A stretch of 64,000 nucleotides of DNA from Symbiodinium natans (GCA_905221605.1 CAJNDS010000890.1:279501-343500), one strand, 5' to 3'; shown: positions 45,526-57,400, counted from the stretch's first letter. Numbers and translations are program-made. The notes: generated from the letters alone by a model not told the origin.

Positions 45526-46737
45526 CTTCTTTTCGGAGGCCTTCATTTAGTACACGCACCACCCCCCCCCCACTTGCTGAAGTCGCCCAGAGACAAGGCG
45601 AGTGCCTTGACTCCCTTGACTCCTAAGAAGCCCAGCGCTCAAGGGCTTTTAGGGTTTGGGATGTTAGGGCTGCTTTTTGTTGGACGTTCAGGGTGGTTTC
45701 TGCACTTTTGTGGTGGATTCTTAGGGAGGGTCAAGGAGTTCTTAGGGTTGCTGTAGGATGCTCGCGGAGATTGGGGCTTAGGGATCTTTAAGGTGAGGAT
45801 GTAGAGGGCCCGGACCAGCGAGTCGAATCTCCCGTGCTTTGAGGAGCCAGGAGGCCCGGGAGTTCTTCAGAAAAAAAACTTAAACCCCAAGCCGCGCCAA
45901 ACTCGGAGGCCCGGCTGCAAAACCTTAAGGTAGGGTTTAGGATTTAGGGGTTAGAGTTTAGGGTTTCTGCCACCAGAATCCGGCAATCCCCCCGTGAAGC
46001 TTGAAGAAAAAACCCAACAGTGAACATGCAGCCACGGAGCTGGGTTGGAAGCGTCTGAGTGCCCCGAAGCCCAGGGCCAGTGCCAGCAGAAAGGAATCTA
46101 ACCTTAGGGCTTGAGTTTGGGGTTTCGGCTTTAGGGTTTAGGGCTGTCTCTACTTACCCCACCTTGAACCCTCTTTATGACAAACCATATGAAGCTCTTT
46201 AAGTAGGGCTTGCCCGCATCAGCGCGGAGCTAGGGTTTGGGGAAGAGGGTTATGTGGCTTAGGCTTTGGAGATTCGGGGTTTCAAGATGTTTCAGGTGTC
46301 TTGTTGGAGTTTTGCTTTGGTTTCACTGTTTGGTTGGTGAGGTTGCATGATGGAAAGTACTGGGGTTCTGGGGTTGCCAAGCAAGCCGCGGGTACGCGAC
46401 GAACTGCTCGCGCTCCAGCTGGGGCATAAACCTGAATTCATGGCGTTGGGGGTTCATCTTCCACACGAGAAATTAGAATCGAAAACGCTGGCCCCGAACG
46501 TTTGTCGCTGCTCTCTCCTGCCCGTGCGCCAGACATGCTGCCTAGGGCGGGTGATTATAGTACCAGGACCACAAGGGAATGCTATTCGTAACTATTCCGA
46601 CCCCTATACTAGATGATACCGATCTCTGTCAGAGCCGTCCGGAATAAGCTTCTCCTACTATGCCGCACTTCAGCGACCTGCCTTGCTTGACCTTCGACCT
46701 TCTAAGTTCTAAGGGTTGGGGTCGGAGCTCTTGGTGG
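45526..46737. other. Mostly unique sequence without a resolved gene
   Basis: Few telomere-like words. A plus-strand frame of 89 codons (46347-46616) and a minus-strand segment 46362-46433 with possible splice sites overlap; neither is convincing. A GGGGTCGGAATA-family element lies at 46547-46604. Confidence 0.4.
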
Positions 46738-47049
46738 TCACAAAGGACGCAGGTGAAAGTTCCTGCCGCGATGTCCGACCCATTCCGGGAAGTAGATGCA
46801 GCGAAGCGTCCACTTCGACAACGGCTTCTTGGTGGTCAGGCCCTTGTCAAACTTCTTTGCGATCTTCCTGCCCGCGGGGACGCTACATCTGTAAACCCTA
46901 AACCCTAAACCCAAAACCCAAACCCTACACCCTAGACCCCAAACCCCAAACCCCAAACCCGAAACCGCGGCTTGGACTTCGGGTGCACGGGACTCCCTTA
47001 AATTAGGAGGCGAGCTGGCAGAGTGCCAGTCCACCACCCGTCTGTCATC
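46738..47049 (-). CDS. C-terminal exon(s) of an unrecognised gene
   Basis: The exon 46738-46888 follows the acceptor GTTTACAG and is open for 49 codons to TGA. It reads GRKIAKKFDKGLTTKKP and CIYFPEWVGHRGRNFHLRP, a basic, protein-like sequence. A second open segment, 46966-47049, lies upstream across a CCCTAAA/CCCCAAA array; it carries the donor GTTTCGGG and reads DDRRVVDWHSASSPP. The phases of the two do not match in my reading, so they may not be adjacent exons. No family is recognised. Confidence 0.4.
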   Translation of the reverse strand, partial: DDRRVVDWHSASSPPNLRESRAPEVQAAVSGLGFGVWGLGCRVWVLGLGFRVYRCSVPAGRKIAKKFDKGLTTKKPLSKWTLRCIYFPEWVGHRGRNFHLRPL

Positions 47050-47089
47050 CTCAGGTCGCCGCCCATCTCGCGACGTTGTTTTTACGTTC

Positions 47090-48390
47090 ACATGGGCGGC
47101 TGTGGGCGATGACGGAGTCTTATGAACCTTATGTACTAGTTCATGATTGGGATCGTATGAAAAATCTACATGTATATCCCCTTATTGGGTTTTAAGTACC
47201 CTTTTAAAATGTGAAATGATACCCAACTATGACCAAGTTTAGGGTTGTCGTTTGCCGGCCTAGACCCGAAACAGTGCAAGCCTAAGCCAAAAGCACCGGA
47301 GACACTCCTCAATCCAACCTCTAACGGGCATTCTCTTCGCCCTCGTCAACTTTCGCGGGGCAAGCTTCAGAAAGCACACGGGACCTAGGCCCTAGGCAGG
47401 AGCACGATTTCGAGTGCAGAATGTGTACGGGGTCTAGGCGAGAGTGCGATTTGGCACCCACCGCAAGGCCAACCGCAAATCCTTTGTGAAGGGACGCACG
47501 ACGCCAACCATCCAAGATCCTGAAGGCATGAAATCAAAGTGCCCACATCGCACGTTTATGACGCGGATCGGTGCAACAAAGTGCACAGGAACTAGGCGAG
47601 AGGGGATTTCGAGCACAGAATGTGCACGAGACCTAGGCGAGAGAGCGATTGGACCGTCGTGGGGACAGGGAAACACCGACAGGGTGATGCGCACGACCTA
47701 GCAGGCGAGAGACTCCCGACCCCGTGGGAAAAACCGAGAAGGTTGTCGACTGCGAGGCCCCGTTTGCATGCGCGGTGGTCCGGGCCAGCGACGAGTTCTC
47801 GACATCTCTTGTACCCACAACGTAAGAAGCCCAAAGAGCAAGACTGCTGGGGGAACTAAAACAACACCCTACTTCTACGTACCCATGAGCTCATGAACCT
47901 TCAAGTGAGCTCTGAGAAACCCAAGTCCCAAGGCCCATATTCAGGGAAATGCCGATCCCAGACCACCCAGAGAGTTGAATTCCCAGATTTCAAGGCTTTT
48001 TGAGCGGGTATAAAGGAGTTTAGGATTTAGGGCTCAGGGATGAGGGGGAGATTAGGGCCTTAGGAAAAGGCCCTGTTGCAACAGCTACACGCGAAGAGGA
48101 CATCTCCACGGGAAGACGATCTGCCAACCTCCCTTCCGGCCTAAAGGCGGTTTTGTTGAGGGTCCGATAGTTGTCCAATTCCACCAGAACATCTGCCTTC
48201 GCAGTCCAGGACTCCGGATTAAGAGGCTTTGGTGGGTTGCGGACTTACCCGGTGGGTTAAGGGTGGCAGGTTCGCTCTCAACCCGTGCACACAGCTAAGG
48301 ACTTGGCTCTGGACTTCCTAAACTACCTTCTACCACTCAACCTCTCAGGCCCGAATCCACAACGCCCCTGCAAAAAAAGACAACCCGAAC
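47090..48390. other. Repeat-poor stretch with a dispersed 42-bp motif
   Basis: No telomere-like arrays between 47225 and 48385. 47374-47712 contains five copies of a motif around CCTAGGCGAGAG.GCGAT, in two close pairs about 206 bp apart (47374/47424 and 47580/47622) plus one near 47690. A plus-strand frame 47444-47701 covers some copies. No gene was resolved. Confidence 0.6.
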
Positions 48391-49170
48391 ACCCTAAACC
48401 CGAAACCCTAAACCCTAAACCCGAAACCCTAAACCCTAAACCCTAAACCCTAAACCCGAAACCCGAAACCCTAAACCCGAAACCCTAAGCAGGCTCTGGG
48501 GCGCAGACCGCAGTCTGAAGGTACTTGGCGGCCACGGGCAGGTTGTCTTTGCTGCCTGCCATAAAGGGTTGAGGGCTTCAGGGTTCTTTAGCGTTCAGAG
48601 TCAGGGATTTAGGATTTAGGATTTAGGGTTTAGGGTTTAGGGTTCAGGGTTCAGGGTTCAGGGTTCAGGGTTCAGGGTTCAGGGTGGGGTTTAGGATCCA
48701 TAGGCTTCTGGGCTTCGGGCCTGGGGGGTTGGTAAGGCTGCACTGCAGTACTGTTAGCTTCATGGGCTTCGGCACTTACACCAAGAAAAGGCTAACGCAC
48801 GCCCTACGCAACGCGAACTGCAACCGTTGGCGACCCAAAAACCTAGACCGAAACCCTAAACCGGAAGCTCTTTACATAGGTAAGATGATCCTAGAAAAAT
48901 CTGCACCCTCTGGGTTTTTGACCTCGAGCTTCGCGCCTCCAGCCTTCCCATGCTGGAAGAGAGCTGTCTGCGCTTGCTTGAGATTGTCCTCATAGGGTTT
49001 AGGGTTTAGGGTTGAGGGTTTAGGGTTTAGGGTTTAGGGTTTAGGGTTTAGGGTTTAGGGTTTAGGGTTTAGGGTTTAGGGTTTAGGGTACTGGGAAGGT
49101 GGGGCAGATGTGAGGGCTACGTGCGGACAGCGAGTGGACATTCAGCGAAGCCTAGAAGGTGGCTCATATA

Positions 49171-49258
49171 CGGGTCGGAATAACTACTCATAGTATTCCC
49201 TTGTGGTTGGTTGCTTTGTTGTAAGTATACAGTATACTATAATAATAATAATGATAAT

Positions 49259-49300
<42 letters not shown>

Positions 49301-49312
49301 TCCCAAAACCCT
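49171..49312. mobile_element. GGGGTCGGAATA-family element with AAT microsatellite
   Basis: Starts GGGTCGGAATAACTACTCAT, includes (AAT)n at 49237-49299 and ends AACTCCCAAAACCC. The Asn run of the ORF here is the microsatellite. Confidence 0.55.
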
Positions 49313-49667
49313 ATTCTAATTCTTAAGGCCTCTATAGTAGTCCTGCCGGAATCTACGCTGCTATCTCGGACCCACCTGCCCCTACCACCCGAGGGTCCAC
49401 GATGGACCGGAGCTGGAGCGAGAAGTGGCGGTTCACCTTTTGCATCTCATGGTTCAGGAGCTCGTAGAATCTGCACAGGCCGAGCACAAAGATCACAAAA
49501 TCCCGCAAACAAAGACGCACACACACACACACACACACACACTATCCGCTCGGAACCCCATGTAGTCCCACGCCATCGGATATGGTCCCCCATGGCCCGA
49601 CACTCTCCTAGCCTCACCCTAAACCCTGAACCCTAAACCCTCTACACCTCAGCGGCTCCGCTTCAGT

Positions 49668-52420
49668 TCAAGGGGAGCCGGTGGCCCAGCAAAATCGAAC
49701 TTGCGAAGCTGGAGGGACCCCTGTGTGATTCCTACTTGCTCTACTGCATCATGCAGATTAGGGGTTGTTTGGGGTTTAAGTCTTAGAGATTAGGGTTTAG
49801 GGTTTACAAGTACCGTATATGACGATGCCTTAACAGGTTCATCTAAGATGGGTTCGTTTATAGGTACCTGATATCCCTTAGAGGATTACGGTAAACCCTA
49901 CACTCTAAACCCTAGACCCTAAACCCCAATCCCTTTGAAACGGCCAGGCACACGAGCCCCCCCGAACCTGGACTCAGGAGGCTGTCCGCTTGCGCTCGTG
50001 GTGGAGTTCCCGAAAGCTTCACTGACCTGTCATCTCGAGGGTTTAGGGTTCGGGTTTTAGGGTTTCGGGTTTCAGGTTCAGCCAAGATTCGAAAACTCAA
50101 ACCCCCAAGCCTGCAACCCTGAACTCCCCAGCAGCCTCCTGTTCGTCCGTGCTTGCCACGTCCCCGGCGCCAGATGAAGATGCCTCTTCTGAGCGCTTCT
50201 TCTCAGCTTCCTGCACAAGGCTTAGGTTGAGGTCTTCAGGGTTCAACTCAGGCTTGAGGCTTGGGCCAGGGTCTAGCGAGTCTAGCGTGCTGAGGCTTTC
50301 TGGTTTGGGGTTTGGGGGGTTTGGGGGGTTTGGGGGGTTTGGGGGGTTTGGGGGGTTTGGGGGGTTTTTGGGGGGTTTGGGGGGTTTGGGGGTGGGGGGT
50401 TTGCGGGGTTTGCGGGTTTTGCGGGGTTTGCGGGGTTTTGGGGGGGTTTTGGGTTTGGGGGGTTTGGGGGGGTTTGGGGGGTTTGGGGGGTTTGGGGGGT
50501 TTGGGGGGTTTGGGGGGTTTGGGGGGTTTGGGGGGTTTGGGGGGTTTGGGGGGTTTGGGGGGTTTGGGGGGTTTAGGGGGTTTGGGGGGTTTGGGCTTCG
50601 GGGGAAGTTGTCTAGCGCATAGCGCAAGGCCATCTCTGCTCAGGCCCAAAACCCAACACCTCTGGAACCCCGCATCCAACACCTCCCTAATCCCTAAACC
50701 CTGAACCCTAAACCCTAAACCCTAAACCCAACACCGCTCAGAAACCCTAAACCCTACACCCTGGGCTTGCAGGGCCAGGGTGAGGCGCAAGGACGTGTCA
50801 CAGCGCTCAGCGCAGTCCTGGAGGATGGCAATGGCCTGGTAAATTCTAAGGGTATTTAGGGTTTAGGGTTTAGGGTTTAGGGTATTTAGGGTATTTAGGG
50901 TATTTAGGGTATTTAGGGTATTTAGGGTATTTAGGGTATTTAGGGTATTTAGGGTATTTAGGGTTTAGGGGTTAGGGTTCAGGGTTTAGGGTTACATGGT
51001 TCCTTAGCCTATACTCCCTGAGAACCTTAATAATGATAAGAAGAAGAATGTTTTTGATATCCTCTTGGGTTTTTATATAAACAAAAGTTTAGAAAGATAA
51101 TTCCCAAGGGGGACATAGTAGTATGGTCCCTTAAGATGGGCCCTTAAAAGGGGACCCGTTATATACCCCTACATACTCTACACAAATTAAGGGCCCATAC
51201 ATCAGAGCCCACTCTGAGGGTAAGGGACCATGTTATGGGCCCATGAAGCTACCCTCAGACCTTGGCTGCACTCAGGAGGGTAGCTATAAATTAAACTTTT
51301 AGCTGCCTTAATAAGAAACCCAATAAACCCAAAAAAGGTAAGGATCTAAAGTTACAGTAAAGTACCACAAAAGGGATAGATGGTCAGATCTCGAAATTAT
51401 GGGGTACCCTAGATAAGAGGGGGCACCTCATAATAAGGACTTCAAAAGGGACCATCACTCAGAGAAATCACCATCTGGTTTAGGTTATATGGCAGAAGTC
51501 GGTATATGGTATAGGGTTTAGGGTTTAGGGCTGGTAGAGAGGCCCCAGGTCTGGGGTGCGAGGTTTAGGGATGTAAAATGGGGCTTGGGGGGTTAGGCTT
51601 GTGGAGGCTAAGACTTTGGCATCTGGGTTAAGGGCTCAGGGCTTAGGCTCCAGGGCAATGCGGATGCGGCAGCGACGGAACGGATGGTACTGGTATCGAT
51701 CTAGGCTCCCGTATTGCTTATGTCCACCCCCGAACCTCCCGGAACCTTAAGGCACCTTAAACCGACAACCCTCATATGAGACAAACCGTCTTCTGGAGTT
51801 AGGGTTTAGGGTCTAGGGTCTAGGGTTTAGGTCCTATTGTTTAGGGTTTGAGAATTGCGCTTTCTTCCTAGGGGGGGGGGTGGGGGGGGGTTGCGTGCGG
51901 GATTTAAGATGGCGTGTCATGCTCTGGGGCTAAAGCAGATTCCCTCTGGACCCAAATAAGATGAAATATACAACAACAAGATACGCTATGTACGTCATAA
52001 AGACCGTATTTAATCTCTAACCTCTGATGTAACACAATGTAATGTACAAGAAAATATACAACAAACCCTTATCCAATCCGCCGCAATCTGTTGGCTCCCG
52101 AATCCAGGGTTCAAATGCTAGGGTTTTGGTTTTGGGTGTCGGGGTTACTCCTGCGATTCTTGACTGCCTAAGAAATCGAAACCATCAACCTTAAACCGAG
52201 AGAAAACCTAGCACCTGCAAAACATTCTTAGAACCGCAGATACAACCTACTTATAAGTAACTGCCCATGAGCCTCCTAAACCCTAAACCCTAAACCCTAA
52301 ACCCTAAACCCTAAACCCTAAACCCTAAACCCTAAACGCCTTCTTGAGCACATCGTACGCGACGTACTGGTTCAGAAGCGAGGGTGGCGCGACACGCTTG
52401 ATGAGCTTCCCAAATTTCAT
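49668..52420 (-). CDS. Gene with SPX-like N-terminus and repeat-filled introns (manual model)
   Basis: Exon 1 is 52340-52420 and starts with ATG; its 27 codons read MKFGKLIKRVAPPSLL and end YVAYDVLKK, which resembles the first helices of SPX domains (MKFGK, then Y..LKK). Later exons are 50760-50835 (ILQDCAERCDTSLRLTLAL), 50597-50635 (MALRYALDNFPR), 50125-50299 (acidic, EAEKKRSEEASSSGAG), 49925-50026 and 49668-49731 with a stop. All phases agree, giving 178 residues. The 1.5-kb gap after exon 1 may hide further exons, and the rest of an SPX domain is not seen. SPX domains sense inositol pyrophosphates in phosphate homeostasis; that role is only inferred. The intron at 50300-50596 is almost pure CCCCCCAAA. 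An alternative last-exon frame ends at 49649. Confidence 0.5.
50300..50596 (-). repeat. CCCCCCAAA array forming an intron
   Basis: On the minus strand it starts GCCCAAACC, continues as CCCCCCAAA units (one imperfect part at 50390-50450 with CCCGCAAA) and ends ACCAG, between the exons 50597-50635 and 50125-50299. Phase 1 is conserved across it. Confidence 0.85.
50866..50960 (+). repeat. GGGTATTTA (9-mer) array
   Basis: About ten homogeneous TTTAGGGTA units, flanked by ordinary TTTAGGG. Confidence 0.95.
51000..51510. other. Element-rich AT-leaning sequence
   Basis: 51120-51290 is the full-length relative of the split element at 5330-6135 and has partial inverted symmetry (TAGTATGGTCCCTTA and AAGGGACCATGTTATG). 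No coding segment is visible. Confidence 0.5.
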
Positions 52421-52447
52421 CCTCGACTCCAAGGAGTTTGTGACTTG

Positions 52448-52700
52448 GTTTGGGGTTTAGGGTCTAGGGTCTAGGGTTTAGGGTTTAGGGTTTAGGGTTT
52501 AGGGTTTAGGGTTTAGGGTTTAGGGTTTAGGGTTTAGGGTTTAGGGTTTATGGTGTAGGGTTTAGGGTTTAGGGTTTAGGGTTTAGGGTTTAGGGTTTAG
52601 GGTTTAGGGTTTAGGGTTTAGGGTTTAGGGTTTAGGGTTTAGGGTTTAGGGTTTAGGGTTTAGGATTTAGGGTTTAGGGTTTAGGGTTTAGGGTTTTCCG
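52448..52700 (+). repeat. TTTAGGG array upstream of the SPX-like start codon
   Basis: Nearly perfect array of about 250 bp that ends 28 bp upstream of the ATG at 52420 on the minus strand. The leader of that gene therefore begins within or just after telomere-like repeats (CCCTAAA in sense). Confidence 0.95.
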
Positions 52701-52863
52701 GCTTAGGGTTTCAAAGGGCTGGCCGACAAACGACACCTTCCGAAACCTTGATCCAAGGGCGCTGGAGTTTCGGGGTTCAGGCTGCGGGCTCGAGCCAAAG
52801 ATCGGGGCTGTGTTCCAAGTGTCCCAGGTGTCCCAAATGTCCCCTGAACATATCAGATATGGG

Positions 52864-52963
52864 CATTTCCCAAGATAGGGGTACCCCTTCTATGACCCAA
52901 ATGGAATAGAATCCCCTTTAAAGGGACCCCCCAAGAAGGGTACCCCTATTTTCGGAAACCCCA
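52864..52963. mobile_element. MITE-like element, GTTTCCGAAAATAGGGGTACC family
   Basis: Ends GGGCATTTCCCAAGATAGGG and CCCTATTTTCGGAAACCCC are imperfect inverted repeats, with an inner GGTACCCCTTCT / AGAAGGGTACC pair. Confidence 0.65.
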
Positions 52964-53771
52964 TATGTGACTTGGACTGAGCTTGGCGTTGCGGGTGCTG
53001 GGGCCTAGGATTTCAGGGTTGAGGGGGTCAGGGTTGTTGTGTCTAAGCCTTCAGCGTTAAGGGGTTTTAAGGGCTGGGTCTTTTGAGGTTTCAGGGTTGT
53101 TGGGCTTCCGGCGGAAGCCCCAAATCCTGAAAAACCCAAAACTCTCGACCAACAAAAAAACGCCTCATGCTCAGATTACCACACTAAACGCTACGGGAGC
53201 CAAACAACTTGGTTGGGGTTCAGGCCGATGGCTTAGGACTTTGGGCTTAGGCCATCCTTAAATTAAAGAGGAAGAGCCTCCGACACATGCCGGGCAAAGT
53301 GGGGTCTAGGGTTTACAGTCTGTCTTGAATCCTGAGCCAAGCCCGAAGCCCGAAGCCTGAATCCTGTCATTACACTGAATCCAAAGCCAAGGCACCTCTA
53401 AAAAAGTTATGGGCAGGGGACGGCCCGCGATGAATTGTGCCTACCTTCCTTCAGAGGACAGACACGATGCACATTTTCGAAGCCCGCTGCGGCGACGGAG
53501 CTGAGCTTTCAACGGGTTTAGGGCTGTGGGGTTGAGGGTTGAGGGTTGGCTTGGGGCACCCTCCGCCCCAAGCCCTAAACCCTGAAGAAACCCACCCTCC
53601 CCCTCCCCAAACCCTAAACCTGACTCAAACCCTTGGTCTAGGAGTCAAGTTGCACTGGCTGCAAACCTCAATCATGATTCCCGTGTCTGCCCCCAACCTT
53701 AAGATCCTCAACCGACATACTCCCCCCGCTTCAGAGGGTTTTGGGATTTAGGGTGGGCGGATTGTGGGGGC

Positions 53772-54031
53772 TTAGGGTTGGTGTCCACACAGCTGCTTGG
53801 GATTGTTAGTGTTTGCTCCACACTCTAGGACATTCCAGGCTGTATAGTGCACAATCAGCCATGCCTCGAAACCAGACGGAACTGAACCCAGAAATGTCAT
53901 GGACCGTGATTTCACCGCAGGATTTAGGCGTCTTGTTGCCTCCATATCCCTGCAGCGGCCCGCCTTCTGCACACGGTTGCTCGCTTTGTCCATGCCATCG
54001 CTGATGGCGCGAGCGTTGTCACTGAGCGGAG
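53772..54031 (-). CDS. Unrecognised C-terminal coding segment
   Basis: An open frame ends at a stop at 53772 and is preceded by possible acceptors near 54032. It reads LSDNARAISDGMDKASNRV in a helical N-terminal part, then continues through SMTFLGSVPSGFEAWL to the stop, about 86 codons. A telomere-like array at 54065-54095 lies immediately upstream, as expected of an intron. I do not recognise the family. An additional intron between the two parts cannot be excluded. Confidence 0.4.
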
Positions 54032-54884
54032 CTTTCCCGGCGATTTCGACCGAGAGGCGTTGGGGAGGGGGTTTAGGGTTTAGGGTTCAGGGTTTAGAGT
54101 TGAAGGGGGGGGGTTCTTCACCAAGCTATGGGACTGCCGCAAGCTTGCATTCAACTGGGCTAAGGCAGCTGCGCTGCTGCGTAGGGGCTTGCGGCGGCTT
54201 CGCTAGCAGACGAACATATCCGCCGAGTTCTGCTGCATCACTTACACATCTGCCTACTAAGGCCCTAAACCCTCCAAACCCCTAAGCCTCCAAACCCAAA
54301 ACCCTAAACCGTAAACCCTTAACCCTTAAACCCTAAAGTCTAAACCCAAAACCCTAAACCCAAAACCCCTGCGCCCCCCGAAAGCCTCAATCCACCAAAA
54401 GGAAGCCATGCCTCCCTCAACCCTGAAACCGACCAGCTGGCCCATGCAGAGCCCAAGAAACAAGGTTCCCATCTGGGGTTTAGGGCTTAGGGTTTAGGGT
54501 TTGAGGTTTAGGGTTTGGGGTTTAGGGTTTAGGGTTTAGGGTTTAGGGTTTAGGGCTTAGGGTTTAGGGTTTGAGGTTTAGGGTTTGAGGTTTAGGTTTG
54601 GGGTTTAGGGTTTGGGGCACAGGGCGTACTGTAGGGTTTAGGAACCCTTAAGTGCAGGTTACGTTCAACAGCCAAGACATATGGGGCAGGGTACCAGCGT
54701 ACACCCCTAAATAGCCCTTAAACCCAAACCCCACCAAAGCCCGCAACCCCTAAACCCTAAACCCCAAACCCGAAACCCTAAACCCTAAACCCTCCCCCTT
54801 TCAAACCCGAAGGGTGGCAACAAGGGTCCCTAACCCTAAACCCTAAACCCTAAAACCCTAAACCCTAAACCCTAAACCCTAAAC

Positions 54885-55420
54885 CGCCCCACCAAAAGTC
54901 CCCAGAAGAGCTGGGGAGACGACCACTCGAGCTGCAGCTCTTGAATCTTCTCCTCCAGAGCCGCCTTCTCCTCAGCCACCTCACAGAAACATAGAGGGTT
55001 TAGGGTTTAGGGTTTAGGGTTTAGGGTTTAAGGTTTAGGGTTTAGGGTTTAGGGTTTAGGGTTTTCGGGCTTAGACCTTCGCGCTCAGAGGTTAGGGTTA
55101 CCTGCCGCTCTTTTCGTGGCTTTGAGGGCGTGCCACCCTCAATTTTGTTGAGGGCATGGGCCTTCCCAGCCGACGTCTCTGTTTAGGTGTTTAGGGTTTA
55201 GGGTCTAGGGTTTAGGGTTTAGGGTTTGGGGGTTGGGGGTTGGGGGTTGGGGGTTGGGGGTCTCCACTTCTTTTTGGGGGTAGGGCGAGGGAGGGGTTCC
55301 GGATCTGTACCGCAAGATTTCTTCTTTGGCACCTAGTGACCTAGTAGGGTTGCCTTGCGGGCGTAGGGCTCACCATCGCAACCTCCGTTTCAGAGTCGGG
55401 CTCTGCCACCCAGTACATGC
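54885..55420 (-). CDS. Partial multi-exon gene with coiled-coil segment (manual model)
   Basis: Four in-phase exons: 55374-55420, 55311-55332, 55102-55178 and 54885-54979. Donors are GTGAGC, GTACAG and GTAACC, all resembling normal GT sites, and acceptors end in AG. Translation gives MYWVAEPDSETEVAM, then VPKKKSC, then HALNKIEGGTPSKPRKERQ, then the strongly helical VAEEKAALEEKIQELQLEW. The last exon may stop earlier, at a GT just after that helix. The array at 54993-55070 forms the intron before the last exon. I cannot assign a function. Both ends of the gene are missing from the model. Confidence 0.5.
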
Positions 55421-55836
55421 CTTCTTGGGGGGTTTAGGGCTTGCCATCTTCTGGGCTTCGGCTTGTGTTCGCCCGGCATCCCCCCTTTTTGCCCTGGGCC
55501 CTAAAGCGAGAGGTTGGGGGGGGGGGGGGGGACAGCCCTACAAGGTGCAAGGAGCAAGGAAGAAGTCTTGACAACCTTGAAGAAGAAGGAGAAACAGCCC
55601 CTTTTAAGCCTCAGGGTCTGCCCTCTGAACGCCTCCTTGCTTGGGGTTTAGGGTTTAGATTGTAAAGGCCGGTGGCCTCTTTACCTGTTACCCCCTAGAG
55701 GTTTAGGGTTTAGGGTTTAGGGTTTAGGGTCTAGAGTTGAGCCCGGAATCCCCAGGAGCCCGGAAAGCGGGGGAGCGGGAGAAAGGGCGCAGGGGCTCTG
55801 GGCTTTCGAGGGGCTGTGAGGGTGGGCTGTGAAGTT

Positions 55837-56373
55837 TCAGTTCAGTACGGCTTTAAGGGCTTCAGGGTCAGCAGCGGGTTCGGCAACTGAAACTGGAAAA
55901 CACGTAATTCGGGAAACCGAAGAAGCGCAGATTCGGGAAACTGGAAATCGCGGATTCGAGAAACAAAGGAAAACTGGAAACCACGGTTCCGGGAAACCAA
56001 AAAAACGCGGATTCGTCTGGAAGCTGTAAAACGCGCGGATACGGGAAGCGCAAAACTTTCCGAAAGCGCCCTGGACATGAAACGCGATCACCTCCCCCCA
56101 CCCCCCCCACCCCACCCCACCCCACCCCAACCCCGCAAACCCCGCAAACCCCGCAACCCCAACCCTTCGACCCACCCCCCGTGGTTCCTGAATCGGGCAG
56201 TTTCCGGAATCGCGCGAATTCCTGAATCGCTTGCTTCCGGAATGAATCGCCGGAGCTTCCTGAACACTGGTTTCCTGAATCGCGTCCAGTTCTGAATCGC
56301 GCGGTCGGACTTCTGAATCGCGTCCCTTCGGGTTTCGGGACACGTTTCGGATAGGGGAGGGGGGGGGGGTCAA
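55837..56373 (-). repeat. Minisatellite of GGAATCGCG/TTCCGG-like words, with a possible last exon at its lower end
   Basis: Short words such as CGCGGATTCGGGAAAC and TTCCTGAATCGC recur irregularly in both orientations, explaining the long overlapping minus-strand ORFs. The lower end reads VAEPAADPEALKAVLN to TGA at 55837 after TTTCAG and may be a real C-terminal exon. Confidence 0.45.
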
Positions 56374-56459
56374 CGGGTAGGGGAGGGAGTAGGGGAAGGG
56401 TGGGCAGAGAAGGTCGGCCCATCCCTTTCGTGGTTCAGGCGAGCCAGGCTCTCAGCCAA

Positions 56460-57400
56460 CTATGATGTAAGGCACAGCCAAACCTGAAACCCTGCACCCA
56501 ACAGCCCGAACCCTAAACCCTAAAGCCTAAACCCTAAACCCTAAACGATTTCCCTTCAACAGCTCAGAGCTGGTAAGTAGGCCATCTAGACCTTGAACCC
56601 CTCTTAAACCCACCAAACTTGAAACCCTAAACCCTAAACCCTAAACCCTAACCCTAAGCCTAAACCCTAAACCCTAGACCCTAAACAACTTGCAATTGGG
56701 GGACCCCCACATTGGGCAAAAAGGGGCCTGCTGCTCGATCTCACGACGCTTCTGCGCGATGGCCTCCTCGAGGGCGGCCTGGGCTTAAGGGCTTAAGGGG
56801 TTTCGGGTTTAGGGTTTGGGGTTTGGGGTTTAGGGTTTAGGGTTTGGGGTTTAAGGTTTAGGGTTTAAGGTGTCGGGTTTAGGGTTTAGGGCTTAAGGCT
56901 TAGGCTCATGGGCTTTATTACAAGTAGAGCTATACGAGGCACCGAGAGGTGATGATGCAACAGGTCCGGTGCTTTCTCTCTGCCAGGTGTCATGTCAGTG
57001 CAGCAGTCGGCGAACAAGGGCAAAAAGCTTGCAACCTACAGGGCATTAATTACTTCGGAAGTGCTCTGTGCCCCAATCTCCCCCATAAGCACACCCTTCA
57101 ATCGCCCTAAACCTTCTTTACCCTAAAATATAAAACCCTAAACCCTAAACCCTACATTACCCTGCAGGCGTCTGCCGGCCATCAAGGCCATGTGGATCCA
57201 AACCCGCGAAGGTCTGACCGGTTCCGTTCCTCCTGAAATTATTGAAATTCAACCGCGGCGATGGGCCATGACTGCCTTCAGGGTTTAGGGTTTAGGGCTT
57301 AAGGTTTAGGGTTTAGGGTTTAGGGTTTAGGGTTTAGGGTTTAGGGTTTAGGGTTTAGGGTTTAGGGTTTAGGGCTTAAGGTTTAGGGTTTAGGGTTTCC
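56460..57400. other. Array-rich intergenic or intronic sequence
   Basis: CCCTAAA at 56510-56690, TTTAGGG at 56795-56905 and 57282-57398, short CCCTAAA near 57130-57155. No exon was resolved with confidence. Confidence 0.5.

Noticed and set aside
49211-49636. Asn-rich 141-codon ORF
   Set aside because: The Asn run is the AAT microsatellite of a MITE-like element.
50312-50704. Gly/Leu/Phe-repeat plus-strand ORFs
   Set aside because: They translate the TTTGGGGGG array, which I interpret as an intron of the minus-strand gene.
52100-52125. tRNA-like GGTTCAAATGC box
   Set aside because: No cloverleaf arms could be formed around it. No tRNA or rRNA gene was found elsewhere either.
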